NCBI GenBank assembly: GCA_905220665.1
Contig: CAJNAR010000007.1
Location: 62,001-126,000 of the forward strand
Reading direction: 5' to 3'
Origin: Albugo candida
Lineage: Eukaryota > Oomycota > Peronosporomycetes > Albuginales > Albuginaceae
Length of the DNA: 64,000 bases
The notes beneath the pieces are model-generated. The model saw nothing but the letters and a program-made list of their open reading frames with translations, did not search any database and had not been told where the DNA came from. Made by a program: the position numbers and the translations under genes. Within the stretch, counting starts at the first letter, position 1; every line of letters starts with the position of its first letter. Positions 10,952 through 22,716 of this stretch are shown in pieces.

Positions 10952-11923
10952 TCACGATGCCGCCGTAGTAGATAGATTATACTTTGCGCGCAGAAAACCA
11001 CGTCGCTGTGCTTGTAAAAGTCTCCGATCTTGCTGGAACGAAGATATTTTTTTCTCCAGACACGTTGCTTCCTCTGATCTCTGTCGAAGTTTTGCGGTCT
11101 CGACCTCAACTTCTCTTGCACGGCGTTCTTTTTCCTGTTTTTGAATAACACATCGAACATCTCGAGCGACTTGAATGCCGTTCATCCATTGTCTTCGTAC
11201 GGTGGAATTCTTCGCATCAAATCGATACTCCTTGCTCTCTCTTGTCGTGATGCGGAAGCCTACGTCCGCATTATCCTCTCCAATCGATACTTCCTGAACA
11301 CTAATAATCGCATCTAATGCGATGGTCTTGGTCTCACCTGCACAACTATGTTATCATTTTTGTATTCTGTTACGGAACATGGTAAAGATACCTTCATATT
11401 GCCGTGTTTCCAAATTAACTGACCGGTATTGAAATACATTCGCTTGGGGGAGAAACCATAGCTCAACAGATCGAGTTCGAATCAAACCGTATTTTACAAA
11501 CAGCGTGCCGTTTTCCAAAATTGGTAGATATCGTTCATAGTAAACGTTCTCGGTCTTTGCTTGCATCCAACAAGTTGTACACACTCGGACGGGTTGGTCC
11601 ATTCCGTACTTGATGATACGTTCGTATTGCCCAGCGCACTTGTGACAAAAAATCAAACCACAACACCGGCAGTGATGCTTACGTGTGAACAGATCAAACT
11701 GATCCATGCAAGTTGTGCAGCAAATGGAACTGTCATCTTTGGTCCATGGCGGCGGCTTTTCGTATCTTGAGCATGATGATGATGCAAGGGTGTCGCGTGA
11801 ACGCTGGATCCGTGCTTTACCAGGTTGAGTGTTGTCGTAGTCATACGGATTGGACGAAGCTTGAAAGCAGCAGGAAAATATGGAGCGAGCATTCGCGATC
11901 ACTTGATCTTTCACACTTTTCAT
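10952..11923 (-). CDS. FYVE zinc-finger protein with PH-like domain and coiled coil
   Basis: Two exons, 11392-11923 and 10952-11337, with a 54-nt intron (GT at 11391, AG at 11338), give 305 residues. Residues 60-120 are a FYVE domain: WTKDD (WxxD), CTTC, RKHHCRCCG (the R+HHCRxCG core), two further Cys pairs and RVC, so all eight zinc cysteines and the PI3P pocket are kept. Residues about 140-250 resemble a PH fold ending in the helix with VRRQWMNGIQVA; the intron falls inside it and the joined reading is smooth. The C-terminus is a basic coiled coil. The protein should sit on PI3P-rich endosomal membranes. FYVE proteins are unusually numerous in oomycetes. The first 20 residues include CC at 18-19, a possible acylation site. 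Confidence 0.86.
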
Positions 11924-12077
11924 GTTTGTAAATTCAAAATATGTATACGAATGCGTGCAATCACGTATAGTGCAATGTATACGAATGCACCGGTAGAGTT
12001 GCTGTTAGTAACATGAAATACATTTTTTCGGTAAAGGCGCAAGAACAACGTTATTATACCGTATTACGAAAATAGTA

Positions 12078-13849
12078 TTAAACCAAGAATGTATCAATGA
12101 TATGATGAACGATATCAACGCCGGATGTATCGGATTTGGAAGAATCCGCTCGTTTTGCGATAATCTTCTCATGTGCAAGTATACTGCGGAACAGCGCATC
12201 CAATCGCACCCAACCAATACTTTGCAGAGATATAAGCATTCCCCGTAGCAAGTCACACTGTGGGTCGGTACGAAATGCTTCGTGGACATGATCCAAGACA
12301 ATGTGCCGATTGGTACGATCGATCATTGGCTCACTCCGTTTCATCACGCTGTCACGTACCGTGGCAAATGTACCACGATGTCCCAACGTCACACTACGCT
12401 CACTTTTTGTGACACTCTCAAGTCCCAACCGCTCTCTATTTGGTGCAACATGGAATATATTCCATTTTTTTCGCTGAAAAATGGAACTTTCATTCCAAAA
12501 GCGCGTATTTGATTGGGGTCGTTGCGGATGGAACGAGCTTAATGTAACGGTGAGATCGGCCTGATCTATTGATTCCTGTGTCAAGTGTGGGTACGTTGTC
12601 GATGTGACGATATCATTTTCGGATCGAAGACGATAAGGATTATATGCTCGAATCGAGGCACAAGAGAAAGGTACCTGCATGTCATAAAACACATTGGCAT
12701 ATACATGTCGCCTCGCAAATAGCGATAGTGCCTGTAAGAATCTTCCACGTGTTAGACAACTGAGTAGAGGCTCTGCATCCTTCTGATCTGAACGAAGCTT
12801 TCGATGCAAAGTGAAGGTCATAGCTGGGTTGAACTCCTTGCTGGATAATCCATAAGCATGTTGGGATATCGCTGTGATCCAATTCCATTGGCTTTCGAAT
12901 CGTTCACGAGAGATTCGGACAATGACGAGCGGTTGTTTTTCGTCCTTTGGCTCGATATATATATCAAATGGGTCTGTATCTGTATTCTTCCGTGGGACCA
13001 TCAGTGTGACTCGACATTGGACCAGCTTAAACTTGGTGTTGTATGAGCCCTCCAAGCTGAAGATTCGATCCTTAGTCGAGCAAAGTGTGTTCTCGAAGGT
13101 GAAATGTTCTGTCTTTTGTGTTTCTGAGCAACAAACAAGCATTTCTCCTTTCAATGATTCCAGCTCTACACACTCATTCTCATTACCTCTCACTCAAAGC
13201 GGATGGCTACAAACCTTGCCCAACTGTCGATCGAGCTACATCTGGCTCGCTCATTTCCACAGCTTCTTTCGAAGCGATATCATGCAGATATAACTGCACC
13301 CCGGATTTATTGAATAGTAACGGCACCATCGAGTTCATAACCGCATTCCAAGACCCTCTTCTCGGTCTTCTTACTCCAAAATGAGGAACTGCAAGTGCGA
13401 TAAAACTCTATAAATCAATTCATCACATCAAATAATAACCTTCTTCAGCCACTCCTTACACAAGCTTGCACGCGATCAAAAAAACCTCTCGAAAATAGCA
13501 CACCCATGCAATATCGACCATACAATCCGCCCATCGAGTGACCGATGAACGAGAATTTCTCGAGATTTGCCATTTGTTTTGCGATTTCTTGAATCTCGTC
13601 GGCGAGTCGATTGCCACCCTGATCAATCCCGTCATACGTCTTAAAAATCGATGAAGCGTTGCTTTCAGCAGAGTGGATGTACAAACTCTTTGTCGATAGA
13701 TGTGTTTGAAAAAGCATTACGACCTGAGAAAAATCTTTTTCGCTACCGAGAAGACCATGTTGGCAAACGATCAGATGCCGTGCCGTCAATGTCCATGGAA
13801 CGTCGGGAATTGAACGCTCACTTTTTGCATTTGTATCAGAGTCTGTCAT
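12078..13849 (-). CDS. DUF676-type serine esterase/lipase with an inserted PH-like domain
   Basis: Three exons (13460-13849, 13215-13407, 12078-13165; introns 52 and 49 nt) give 556 residues. The alpha/beta-hydrolase part is clear: HLIVCQHGLLGS (strand plus HG oxyanion turn, 26-36), FIGHSMGG with nucleophile Ser105, and IALAVPHFGVRRP after the first splice, the usual 'ATPHLG' block of this family. The sequence then leaves the family at about residue 175 and enters a 100-residue segment (about 195-297) shaped like a PH domain, ending in the helix QWNWITAIS. Hydrolase sequence resumes at EPLLSCLTRGRFLQALSLF and HVYANVFYDMQVPF, where Asp356 is the likely acid. The His of the triad was not placed. 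The remaining 190 residues are of unknown function. Likely a lipid-directed esterase. Confidence 0.82.
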
Positions 13850-14007
13850 TATTTTCGTGTGTCACTAATGTCGTCGCTGTGACTTGAAGCATAAACAATA
13901 AAGCAGAAAGTTGAAAAGAATGTATATAAGCCAATCAAATGCTTCATATTCGTTTTATTTACAGCAAGTTACATTGATACGCTACAATCCATGAAAACGC
14001 ACAAAAC

Positions 14008-14286
14008 TTAAGGATCCATTTCGTTGCCGCCGCGTAAATTCGAATCATTGCTCGATACTGGTCTTGAGCAAATTCCATCCGCACGCACAGAAAGATGGGG
14101 GTAGATGCATCGGTCATTCGCAAAAAAACATCGATTCGCATACGTATAATGATTACTTCCACAGACGGGTTCCTTTTCCGTCGAACACGTTGGCTGCGGA
14201 TCGCACATATCGTGCTCTTCAACCATTTGTGGATACCCCAGAGTGAAGGTCAATGCCAATGCAAATATTTTCAGTGCCTTTGCCAT
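14008..14286 (-). CDS. Secreted Kazal-type serine protease inhibitor
   Basis: Single exon, 92 residues. Residues 1-18/20 (MAKALKIFALALTFTLGYPQ) are a signal peptide. Six cysteines at 28, 34, 42, 53, 60 and 73 form one Kazal domain: C2-x7-C3-x10-C4 spacing and the VCGS...TYANRC signature are exact, and the C4-x6-C5 loop is the wide form seen in oomycete EPI inhibitors. The reactive P1 position (two after C2) is Thr36. Oomycete Kazal proteins of this type inhibit host apoplastic subtilases, so this is a candidate apoplastic effector; it could also act on the pathogen's own proteases. A TATAAAATA-like box lies about 10-25 bases upstream of the ATG on the minus strand. Confidence 0.92.
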   Translation of the reverse strand: MAKALKIFALALTFTLGYPQMVEEHDMCDPQPTCSTEKEPVCGSNHYTYANRCFFANDRCIYPHLSVRADGICSRPVSSNDSNLRGGNEMDP

Positions 14287-14603
14287 TAATAATATATTTT
14301 ATAGAATGAGGTGCAAACTAAAATGCGCATTGCGAGCAGAAAGTATTACAACCTTAAGCTTTTTCGCGTCAAAATCGGTAACTGAAGTGAACTGCTGTCG
14401 AGGACTACATCAACGTATACGCACTGACTGAATCAAAACCCTGAACCGGCTAAGACTCGAAATAGAATTTCAAAAAAGTGGGACGCGCCGAGATCTTGTC
14501 CGACTCAAATCGCCAATTAGTCAGTTTGTCCTACCTTTTGACTTGGAATAACGAACCCCTGTCTTTTGTATCCCACATTTTCTATCGAAAGACCGCTTCT
14601 TTC
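14287..14603. other. Intergenic region upstream of the Kazal gene
   Basis: About 315 bases between the Kazal gene and the 3' end of the coiled-coil gene. Besides the A/T-rich box next to the Kazal start, nothing stands out; open frames crossing it are short. Confidence 0.5.
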
Positions 14604-16079
14604 TCACACTTTTTCCTGAACGACCAACTTTTCTTCCAACTTGTCCCACTTTTTACTGACTCGAAACTGATCGACTGCTTCCGATATTCGTACTTTGCGG
14701 AGAAAAGAAGCTCTTGCAATTTGTTTGCTCTGATTGATCATTTCTTTCTTCTTTTCTTTAAGCATTCGCGTCCGCGCATCTTTCTCTGCTATTTTCTTGA
14801 TCATTTGAAAGCGAGTATACTCTTCCACGCGCTTGATACGCTCCACATTGTGATGTTTATCCTCAAGAGTGAGATGTTTCTCCAGCATTGTCAACGTGCG
14901 TTCCTTTTCTCGTCCGCCAAGCAGAGCTGCTTGTTTCTCCTCAAAAAGTTTGCGCTTGGTCAATAGATGCTGTGCGGCTGACTCATACTGCGTTAAAGCA
15001 GCATCAAATCGCTTTTTGCGCAGCTCGTCTTCTTCTTTTCTGCGAAGGGATCGTTCTTTGAGTTCTGCCATAGTTTTCTTCTGAATTTGCATGGCTCGAT
15101 CGACTGCTTGAGCCTGTTTTGCATCGAAATCGTCTTTTCGTTTCTGTTTTCCCAATTCATTCTGCTCGAACACATGTTTTTTTCGTATATTCGTACGATG
15201 TTGTCGCCCGGCCGCTTCTTCGCGATGTTTGCGATTTGCGTCCTCCATTTTTCGCGAGAGTTGTTCCTCCTTGAGCAGCATTTTTTGTCGATTAAGCAAA
15301 ATCTGATCTTCTTGCTGCTTCAGTAAACTTTCCGTTTGTTTGCGAAACTCTTCGGCCTTCCGGTTCTGCTCTTTTTCCTTCTCCCGAATCGCTGCAATTT
15401 GTTTCAATTGCCTCTCTTCCTCTTCTTCCTGTAAAGCTCTTTCTTTCTCTGCTTCCCGTTTAGCGAGTAAACGACGCTCGAGAGCTTTCTTATCTTCCTG
15501 CCTCTTCTTCTCCATCTCTTTATCATGCTTCAGAGCCATTGTCAGCATATGTTTTTTTCGCGACTCATTTTGACATTGAGTCTTTTTGTTGTTTTCCGCA
15601 GCGGCACGTTGTGTGTTTTCTTCCTGTATTTGCGCCAATCTCTTTTCCATCTCAATAACGCTTTGTAGTTCCTTCTGTTGTCGACGCTTTATCCGTTCAA
15701 TTCTTTTCTCTTCTAGCAAAAGCATCGTGCAAGTCGACGGAGAGGTCAAAGTCTGTGAGTTAAACGCACTACGAGAAGGAGAGGATGGAGGCGCAGAGTC
15801 CTTTTCTTCGGCTATTTTCTCGCGTTCTTTTACTAAAGAAGCGATTTTCTTTGTCCGGGCATTCTCAAAGTGCTCGAAGCGGATACGGGCAGCTTCTTTT
15901 TCAACGGCATTGCGTCGATCATTTAAATTAATGAAGTCATCTAATTGCTTGGGTACAAGCTCTTCTATCTCGATTCCCAAACGGAAACAAGCTTCTATAG
16001 TCCGTGGGGACTTTGGACGCTTCGGGTCACAGATCGCGTTGTGATCAAACTCTGTTGAAGCAGAACCATCTACGCCCAT
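14604..16079 (-). CDS. Long charged coiled-coil protein
   Basis: Single exon, 491 residues, extremely rich in Lys, Glu, Arg, Gln. A short N-terminal part (PKSPRTIEACFRLGIEIEEL, residues about 22-41, then VPKQLDDFINL) looks folded and is followed by almost unbroken alpha-helical coiled coil to the end, with repeated EKEK, RKREAEK and similar patterns. The arrangement 'PRT.EAC..LG' plus coiled coil is seen in ciliary CCDC-type proteins, so a flagellar or basal-body role is possible, but this is an inference from pattern and from the DRC9 gene 1.7 kb away. No catalytic motif. ATG at 16079 has no nearby in-frame alternative that keeps the folded start. Confidence 0.7.
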   Translation of the reverse strand: MGVDGSASTEFDHNAICDPKRPKSPRTIEACFRLGIEIEELVPKQLDDFINLNDRRNAVEKEAARIRFEHFENARTKKIASLVKEREKIAEEKDSAPPSSPSRSAFNSQTLTSPSTCTMLLLEEKRIERIKRRQQKELQSVIEMEKRLAQIQEENTQRAAAENNKKTQCQNESRKKHMLTMALKHDKEMEKKRQEDKKALERRLLAKREAEKERALQEEEEERQLKQIAAIREKEKEQNRKAEEFRKQTESLLKQQEDQILLNRQKMLLKEEQLSRKMEDANRKHREEAAGRQHRTNIRKKHVFEQNELGKQKRKDDFDAKQAQAVDRAMQIQKKTMAELKERSLRRKEEDELRKKRFDAALTQYESAAQHLLTKRKLFEEKQAALLGGREKERTLTMLEKHLTLEDKHHNVERIKRVEEYTRFQMIKKIAEKDARTRMLKEKKKEMINQSKQIARASFLRKVRISEAVDQFRVSKKWDKLEEKLVVQEKV

Positions 16080-16244
16080 CGATTCTTTGCAGAATTTGCA
16101 ATCAAATAGAGCGCAATCAGAGTTTCGTGTCGTTTCATGTCCTTAATTTTACAGTGAGCAACTAAATATAGCGCCAATTGATAAAGGAAAAACTGTTGTG
16201 GCTAGAAATGTTGTAACGCAATATTCATACTAATAAGATTGTAA

Positions 16245-17734
16245 TTACTTCTTTGTGGGTTTTTTCTTTCCGCGGCGCTCGCGTCCGCGCTGCGCGTTCG
16301 GATTCATGCGCCCATATCCAACCTGTAGTGCCGCCGCACGCTCTGCTTCGACGCCCAATTCCTGCGCCACGTGATGGCCGAACGCGCTCTGCTTGTACTT
16401 CCGATGTTGTCGCTGTCGTTGACCCCACGTACCGATCATTAATTGATCTTCACGCAAGAGCAGATCTCCTTGTCGACCGCCTTTCGGATTTGGAAGCGAA
16501 TATTTCGTTCCCATCAAACTAACGGCACGATTCGAACGTAAATAGTACTTGATATCTCCATTTTTATCAACGCTGAATGCAACTCGCTCGAGCGTATTGT
16601 TTCCGCATTTCGGGCAAAAGAGACGCTCCATTTCAAAAGTTGTAGCGAAACACGCAAAGCAACGGAAGATCCATTGCTTTACACGACGTATAAGCATTCC
16701 GTCGGTAGATATGAGCTTGAGTCCAATTTGAAGCATCACATTTTGCATCGAAAAATCCGTTGTGATGCACGCGACATGTGACGTTGTGCCACGTAGTGTC
16801 TCAAAATCTTGGCCATTTCCGAACGGAGAGGCTATATAATGTTTAAAGTTGTTAAGATTGATCCAATTCTTTCCATCATCTTCTTTTCTGCCTTCATTGG
16901 TTACAGGTGCCGAGCTTCCGAGAATGCGAGATTGAGTCGAACCTGATTCGGGTCCTCTGACTTCTCCACTCACTTCAATCTCATCTTCGCGTGTATTGAT
17001 CTCCTCGTTTTCTTCGTGTACAAAGTGGCATTTGTCACCACTGTTACATCCCTCCGGCGTATTGTAAAATCGACACGGAATATCAACTTTAGCGCTCCGA
17101 GTGGTTTCTGTGTGCTCGAACAAGCAGTCGTCTCCGTATTTACATCCAACGGGTGTGTTGAAATACTTGCACGGTTCAGATCGTGGCTGAGAACATTTTC
17201 CATTTGCGTCTCGAACGATTGTATGGGATGGCCGAGGCTCTGTATTAAGGTGGCCGACACCATGCGATTCTGATTCCAGCATATATGTGAGCGCCATAAG
17301 ACGAAGATCAGTACGTGATAAATGAGCGAAATCTCCTGTTTTACGTGCAAAGCAGATAATTGCTTGCATCGCTTCCTGTGTTGGCTCACGAGTTTTGATC
17401 TCAAAAGGTAAATTCTGCAGATATTTTCGCGCATTTTGATCGCGAATTTCTTCGAGCACGTCCGTAATCGTCCAGAAATTCTATGATACAAGTGATCAGA
17501 ATCACATAAGAGCTATAACCGCGAATAAAAGACCTCGGCAAGTGGTGTGAGATTTGTTCTTTTGATTATAGCGCCAGAATCCACGACCAAATGGGTCAGC
17601 TTTGAGCTACGCGAGGTTTTTGCCGGCTCACTTTTGAGATTTAGTAATGATGCGTCACTCTCATTGATTTGCAGTGAGCTCATTCCGTCGGAAATCATTG
17701 GCGTATGGCTTCTTGCAGCTTCATGGTCTGTCAT
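16245..17734 (-). CDS. NOB1: NOB1 endonuclease (20S pre-rRNA D-site) with two extra CCCH zinc fingers
   Basis: Exons 17534-17734 and 16245-17480 (53-nt intron; GT at 17533) give 478 residues. The PIN domain begins LVVDSGAII with the first catalytic Asp near 52, and continues NFWTITDVLEEIRD, TGDFAHLSRTDLRLMALTY (Asp near 125) and DFSMQNVMLQIGLKL. The NOB1 zinc ribbon follows: C341, C344, C356 and C359 in WIFRCFACF and FCPKCGN, then the GRQGDLLLREDQ block. Between the PIN core and its last strand sit two tandem CCCH fingers, CKYFNTPVGCKYGDDCLFEH (171-190) and a second at 203-222 with the same spacing. These are not part of yeast or animal NOB1 as known to me. NOB1 makes the final cut at the 3' end of 18S rRNA. 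Confidence 0.9.
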
Positions 17735-17802
17735 TATCAGAGTGCGGTAGCCAATCACCAATCGACTCAGATTGTACCAAATGATGTTTCGTGTCACACA
17801 AA

Positions 17803-19017
17803 TTACCGTTTGCTTTTAGCGCTCTTTCCTTTTTTTTTCTTTTTAGCTTGCAACGCCAACTTTTCATTTTTTCTAACAATGTACGTGCGGTAACATGCTT
17901 GTATAATCCGCGCAGAGATTTTCTGCGTGGAGAGAGGTCGATGTCGCAGAGCTTCTGAATCGGCCAAACGCGTCAGTTCTTGCGCTTTCCGCTTTTGCTC
18001 ATCGATCTCTTTCTGCCATCGCGCTTCATAGATTGAGAGTTGGTGCTCAACTAATTCATTTCGCTGTTGAAGTTGTGATAACTCCTCTTGCTTACTCTGC
18101 AACTCATTCTGCGCTTTGATGTGCGCTTCTTTTAGCGAGTTCTGCAGCACTTCTTGTCGATTTTTCAAAAATGCTACTGTTTCTTCATGCACACGCGTTT
18201 CCACCTGACAATTTCTCTGCCAAGTGCTAATTTTGAGCTCTTCTTCCTCTCGTAGCTGTTGGTGTAATCGCGCCGTGCTTTCTTTCTTAGCTTTAACTTC
18301 GTTACGAGCATAACTGATATCTGCTCTACTTTTTTGTTTGAGTGTGTTAATTTCCTGTTTGAGGGAAGCAAGTTTCGCTTGATGACTCACAATATGCTTT
18401 TCGTACTCATTTTGCTCTCTCTCAAATTCAAGATTGAGTCGTTTCATCACCTCAATCGAGTCTTTTTCCTGTTTCAGGATCTCGTGCGCTTTTTCATGAG
18501 TGCGTTTTCCTTCGCGTACGTACTTGAATAAACTCTCAAATGTGCCATTTCTCTTCAAATCGTCGAGTGTTTGCGTGAGTAGTGTGATAATTTCCTCTTT
18601 TTCTTGTTGCATTTTTGTAAAGTGTTTATTGACGTCCGAATTTTCCTTTAAATTTTGTGATAATGTTTTTGTCGCTTCGCGTAACAGTTGGCCCGCTTTC
18701 TCGATCGCGCGCGCATTCTTCTTGTACTCTGCCTTGTTTGCAACACCCTGCGTCATCTACGTTAGTATCTATTGTGTGTTTTAGCGCGATACAACCTTCA
18801 AAGATGCGCGCTGATCGATCAGTTTCTCATACTTTGCCTCAAGCTGCCTCTGGTGATGAATGATACTGGAAATTTCGTCTCCGGCATGTTGCGAGAGCTC
18901 TTGATGTTGTATGAGATCAGGAGTGACACTTGAGAGAAATAAAAGTTTCTCAATAGCATCCTCAAAAATGCCACTCACGCGTAAGGACTCTGCAAGCGTA
19001 AGAGGAGGAGAAGTCAT
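17803..19017 (-). CDS. Dynein regulatory complex subunit 9-like (IQCG/DRC9)
   Basis: Two exons, 18796-19017 and 17803-18756, with a 39-nt intron that contains the exact branch site TACTAAC just before its AG; 391 residues. Long coiled coil with the family-type block HEETVAFLKNRQEVLQNSL, then an IQ motif (ARIIQACYRTYIVRK) and a Lys-rich tail ending KKKKKGKSAKSKR, the same order as animal IQCG. In the axoneme this subunit is part of the nexin-dynein link that controls beating, and the IQ motif binds calmodulin. Presence implies flagellated zoospores. The product stops only 68 bases before the NOB1 start on the same strand. Confidence 0.82.
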
Positions 19018-19065
19018 CTTTAGAGTGGTGCAATTTTCTATTAAAAAAACTCGACAATTTCATAT

Positions 19066-20128
<1,063 letters not shown>

Positions 20129-20277
20129 TTCCTCAACGGACACACGTCAAGAGGTGAAAATGTAATTTAGTAAATAGGTATGGTGCATAACGCAATGAAA
20201 AAAATTATACTTGGAAGTTGAACTACCTTATCACACAAATGTAAACCTGTCGGTACAACGATACCGGTATCATACCG

Positions 20278-22674
20278 ATGGCGTTCTGGCGGCCAGGCGA
20301 TGCGATTCCTTCCACGAGCGCGGTCGCGCCGAGCGCACGTGAGACGCTGACACAAGACTCCGAATTCACATCTATAGGCTACAATCCGAACCACCGTCTT
20401 CCAATACACGTACAGCGCGAAAGTCTTCCTGTTTTTGCTCATAGGTCAGAGATTTTATACGCTGTTGAAACGCATCAAACGACCATTTTGGTCGGCGAAA
20501 CTGGATCTGGAAAGACAACGCAGATTCCACAGTATCTTATTGAAGCAAATTGGGCACAACATCGCATGATTGCATGCACCCAACCTCGACGTATCGCCGC
20601 CATCACAATCGCTCAGCGAATCGCCCAAGAAATGCACGGTACTGTAGGCGATCAAGTCGGATACGCGGTCCGCTTTGACGAACAATGGAGCGCTGATAGG
20701 ACAAAAATCAAGCTATGTACCGATGGAATTCTGTTGCGAGAAATGATGTACGATCCCTTATTAATGCATTATTCAGTCATCGTTGTGGTACACACCATAT
20801 TGCCATTCTTGTACATTAATTAACTATTTCTCTAGGACGAAGCGCATGAGCAAAGTATTGAGACGGACTTATTATTAAGCTTTTTGAAAAAAATTCAGCG
20901 TCAGCGACCGGAATTACGTCTAATTATCGCATCTGCTACCTTACAAGTCGATTCATTGCTCCGTTATTTCAAGTCAAAAGGCTCCGAGTCGAAATTCAAA
21001 GCCACCAATCTGAAGGATGTCGTGGCCATAAACGTCACTGGCCGACAGTATCCCGTGGACATTCTGTATTCCACTTCCCCACAAAGCAATTACGTCAAAG
21101 CAGTTGTCAGCACAATCAATCAAATCGATAAAATCGAGGGATCTGGCGATATTTTAGTGTTTCTTCCAGGTCAAGATGAGATCAATAGTGTCCTAGACCA
21201 GCTCCAGGACTCCCAGGATGCAGACCAGCGCTCACATCTGCTACCCCTCCCGTTCTATGGATCGCTTCCCCTGAGAATGCAGCAGCAAATCTTCCTCCCA
21301 GCTCCTTCCAACGTATCGAGAAAAGTGATTTTGGCGACCAATATCGCTGAGACCTCTATCACTATCGCCAATATCCGCTTCGTCATCGACTCGTGCTTCA
21401 CGAAACTTGCATTTTACAACCCGTTTAACGGCGTTCAGGCTCTCATCACAACATCTGTGTCCCAATCGAGTGCAAAGCAGCGAGCTGGACGTGCTGGAAG
21501 AATGCAAGCCGGAAAGTGTTTTCGACTATGCACCGAACAAGACTTTCGACGATTTTGTCGAAGTGAGACGATTCCTGCTATTCAACGAACGCGACTGGAG
21601 AGAGTAGTGCTTTATCTATTAAGTATGGGCGTTCAGGATCTCGCTCGTTTTGATTTCATTTGTCCACCGTCCCCAGAAGCCTTGATTCGTGCTTTAGAAA
21701 TGCTGTACGCATTGGGTGCAGTCGACGATCAAGGTGGTCTCATAGAGCCGATTGGACGTCACTTGGCGGAATTCCCATTGGAGCCTGAGATTGGTAGAAT
21801 GCTGCTGGCATCTGTTCAGTATCGCTGTACGGAAGAGATCCTTACGATTGCGAGCCTCATGTCGGGAGATGAGATCTTTTTTCACCCACGAGGATCCAAA
21901 GAGCGTCGAACAAAGATTTTGGACGCTGTAGAAAGCTTTGCACATCCAGCTGGCGATCTGCTCACTTCACTGGCAGTGTATGATGCTTTTGTGGAGAATT
22001 CGAAATCTCGAGAATGGTGTGAGCAGAATTACGTCTCGTTTCGCGTTCTCACGCGCGCGTTTGAAGTCCGGAAACAGCTCAAGCGCTATTTGAAACGATT
22101 TATAGCTTCAGTTGCAAACGAGTCTCAAGAAACCACTGGAAAAGAGCATCAAGAAGCGATTCTCAAAAGTATCGCCACGGGTTTCTTCGCCAACGTCGCG
22201 AAATTGGATCCCAATCATGGGTGCATGTACAACACCGTGCGTGATGCTCGTTTGGTCCAGCTACATCCGTCCTCCATTTACACAAACGCAGGCCAATTGC
22301 CAAATTGGATCGTATTCCACCAAAGCATTTTGACCTCTACCGAATTTATTCGAGACATCTCCAAAATCGATCCACGATGGCTGCTTGAGATTGCTCCAGA
22401 TTTCTACCAGACTCGTGATGTTAGTGCGATTGTCTCAGGGGATTCAGGCGACCTTGGTCTTCCAAAGGCGGAGATGTATTCGGCAGCGACTTTGTCGAAA
22501 TTCTCCAGTTTGACTCGAAGCAAACAGCCGCAACATAGCGTCATGGACGAATCTAAAGACGCGGATATGAATGTAGGTGGCAGGATTCTATTTCGTAAAC
22601 CATCAGCGTCGAAGAAACCTTCTCTTCCGGTTCATATTGGGAAAAGTAAAGGAGGTCTCCGATCTCAATTTTAG
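20278..22674 (+). CDS. DHX35: DEAH-box RNA helicase, DHX35-like
   Basis: Exons 20278-20787 and 20836-22674 (48-nt intron) give 782 residues. The N-terminus starts MAFWRPGDAIP and continues with a YNP stretch and the HILY-like region that mark DHX35 among DEAH helicases. Motif I is GETGSGKTTQIPQYL, Ia TQPRRIAA, the intron falls just before DEAH (VVDEAHEQSIETD), motif III is SAT, and motifs V/VI read TNIAETSITI and QRAGRAGR. A winged-helix/HA2 region and OB fold follow, with the last 80 residues unique. DHX35 is found with late spliceosomes. All ATPase residues are intact. Confidence 0.9.
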
Positions 22675-22716
22675 CGTTTGCGTGGAAAAGCTAATTAAAG
22701 CATTTAAAACGCTTTG

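Noticed and set aside
11338..11373. 36-nt intron in the FYVE gene
   Set aside because: A donor 18 bases further upstream (GTATCT) gives a 54-nt intron with the same phase and a better PH-like continuation, in line with other introns here.
13187..13214. 28-nt intron in the esterase gene
   Set aside because: The same donor with the acceptor at 13166 gives a 49-nt intron in phase, a normal size; 28 nt would be too short for splicing.
17481..17519. 39-nt intron in NOB1 using the GTTATAG donor
   Set aside because: It puts the second exon out of frame; the 53-nt version keeps the PIN domain continuous and matches the family's length.
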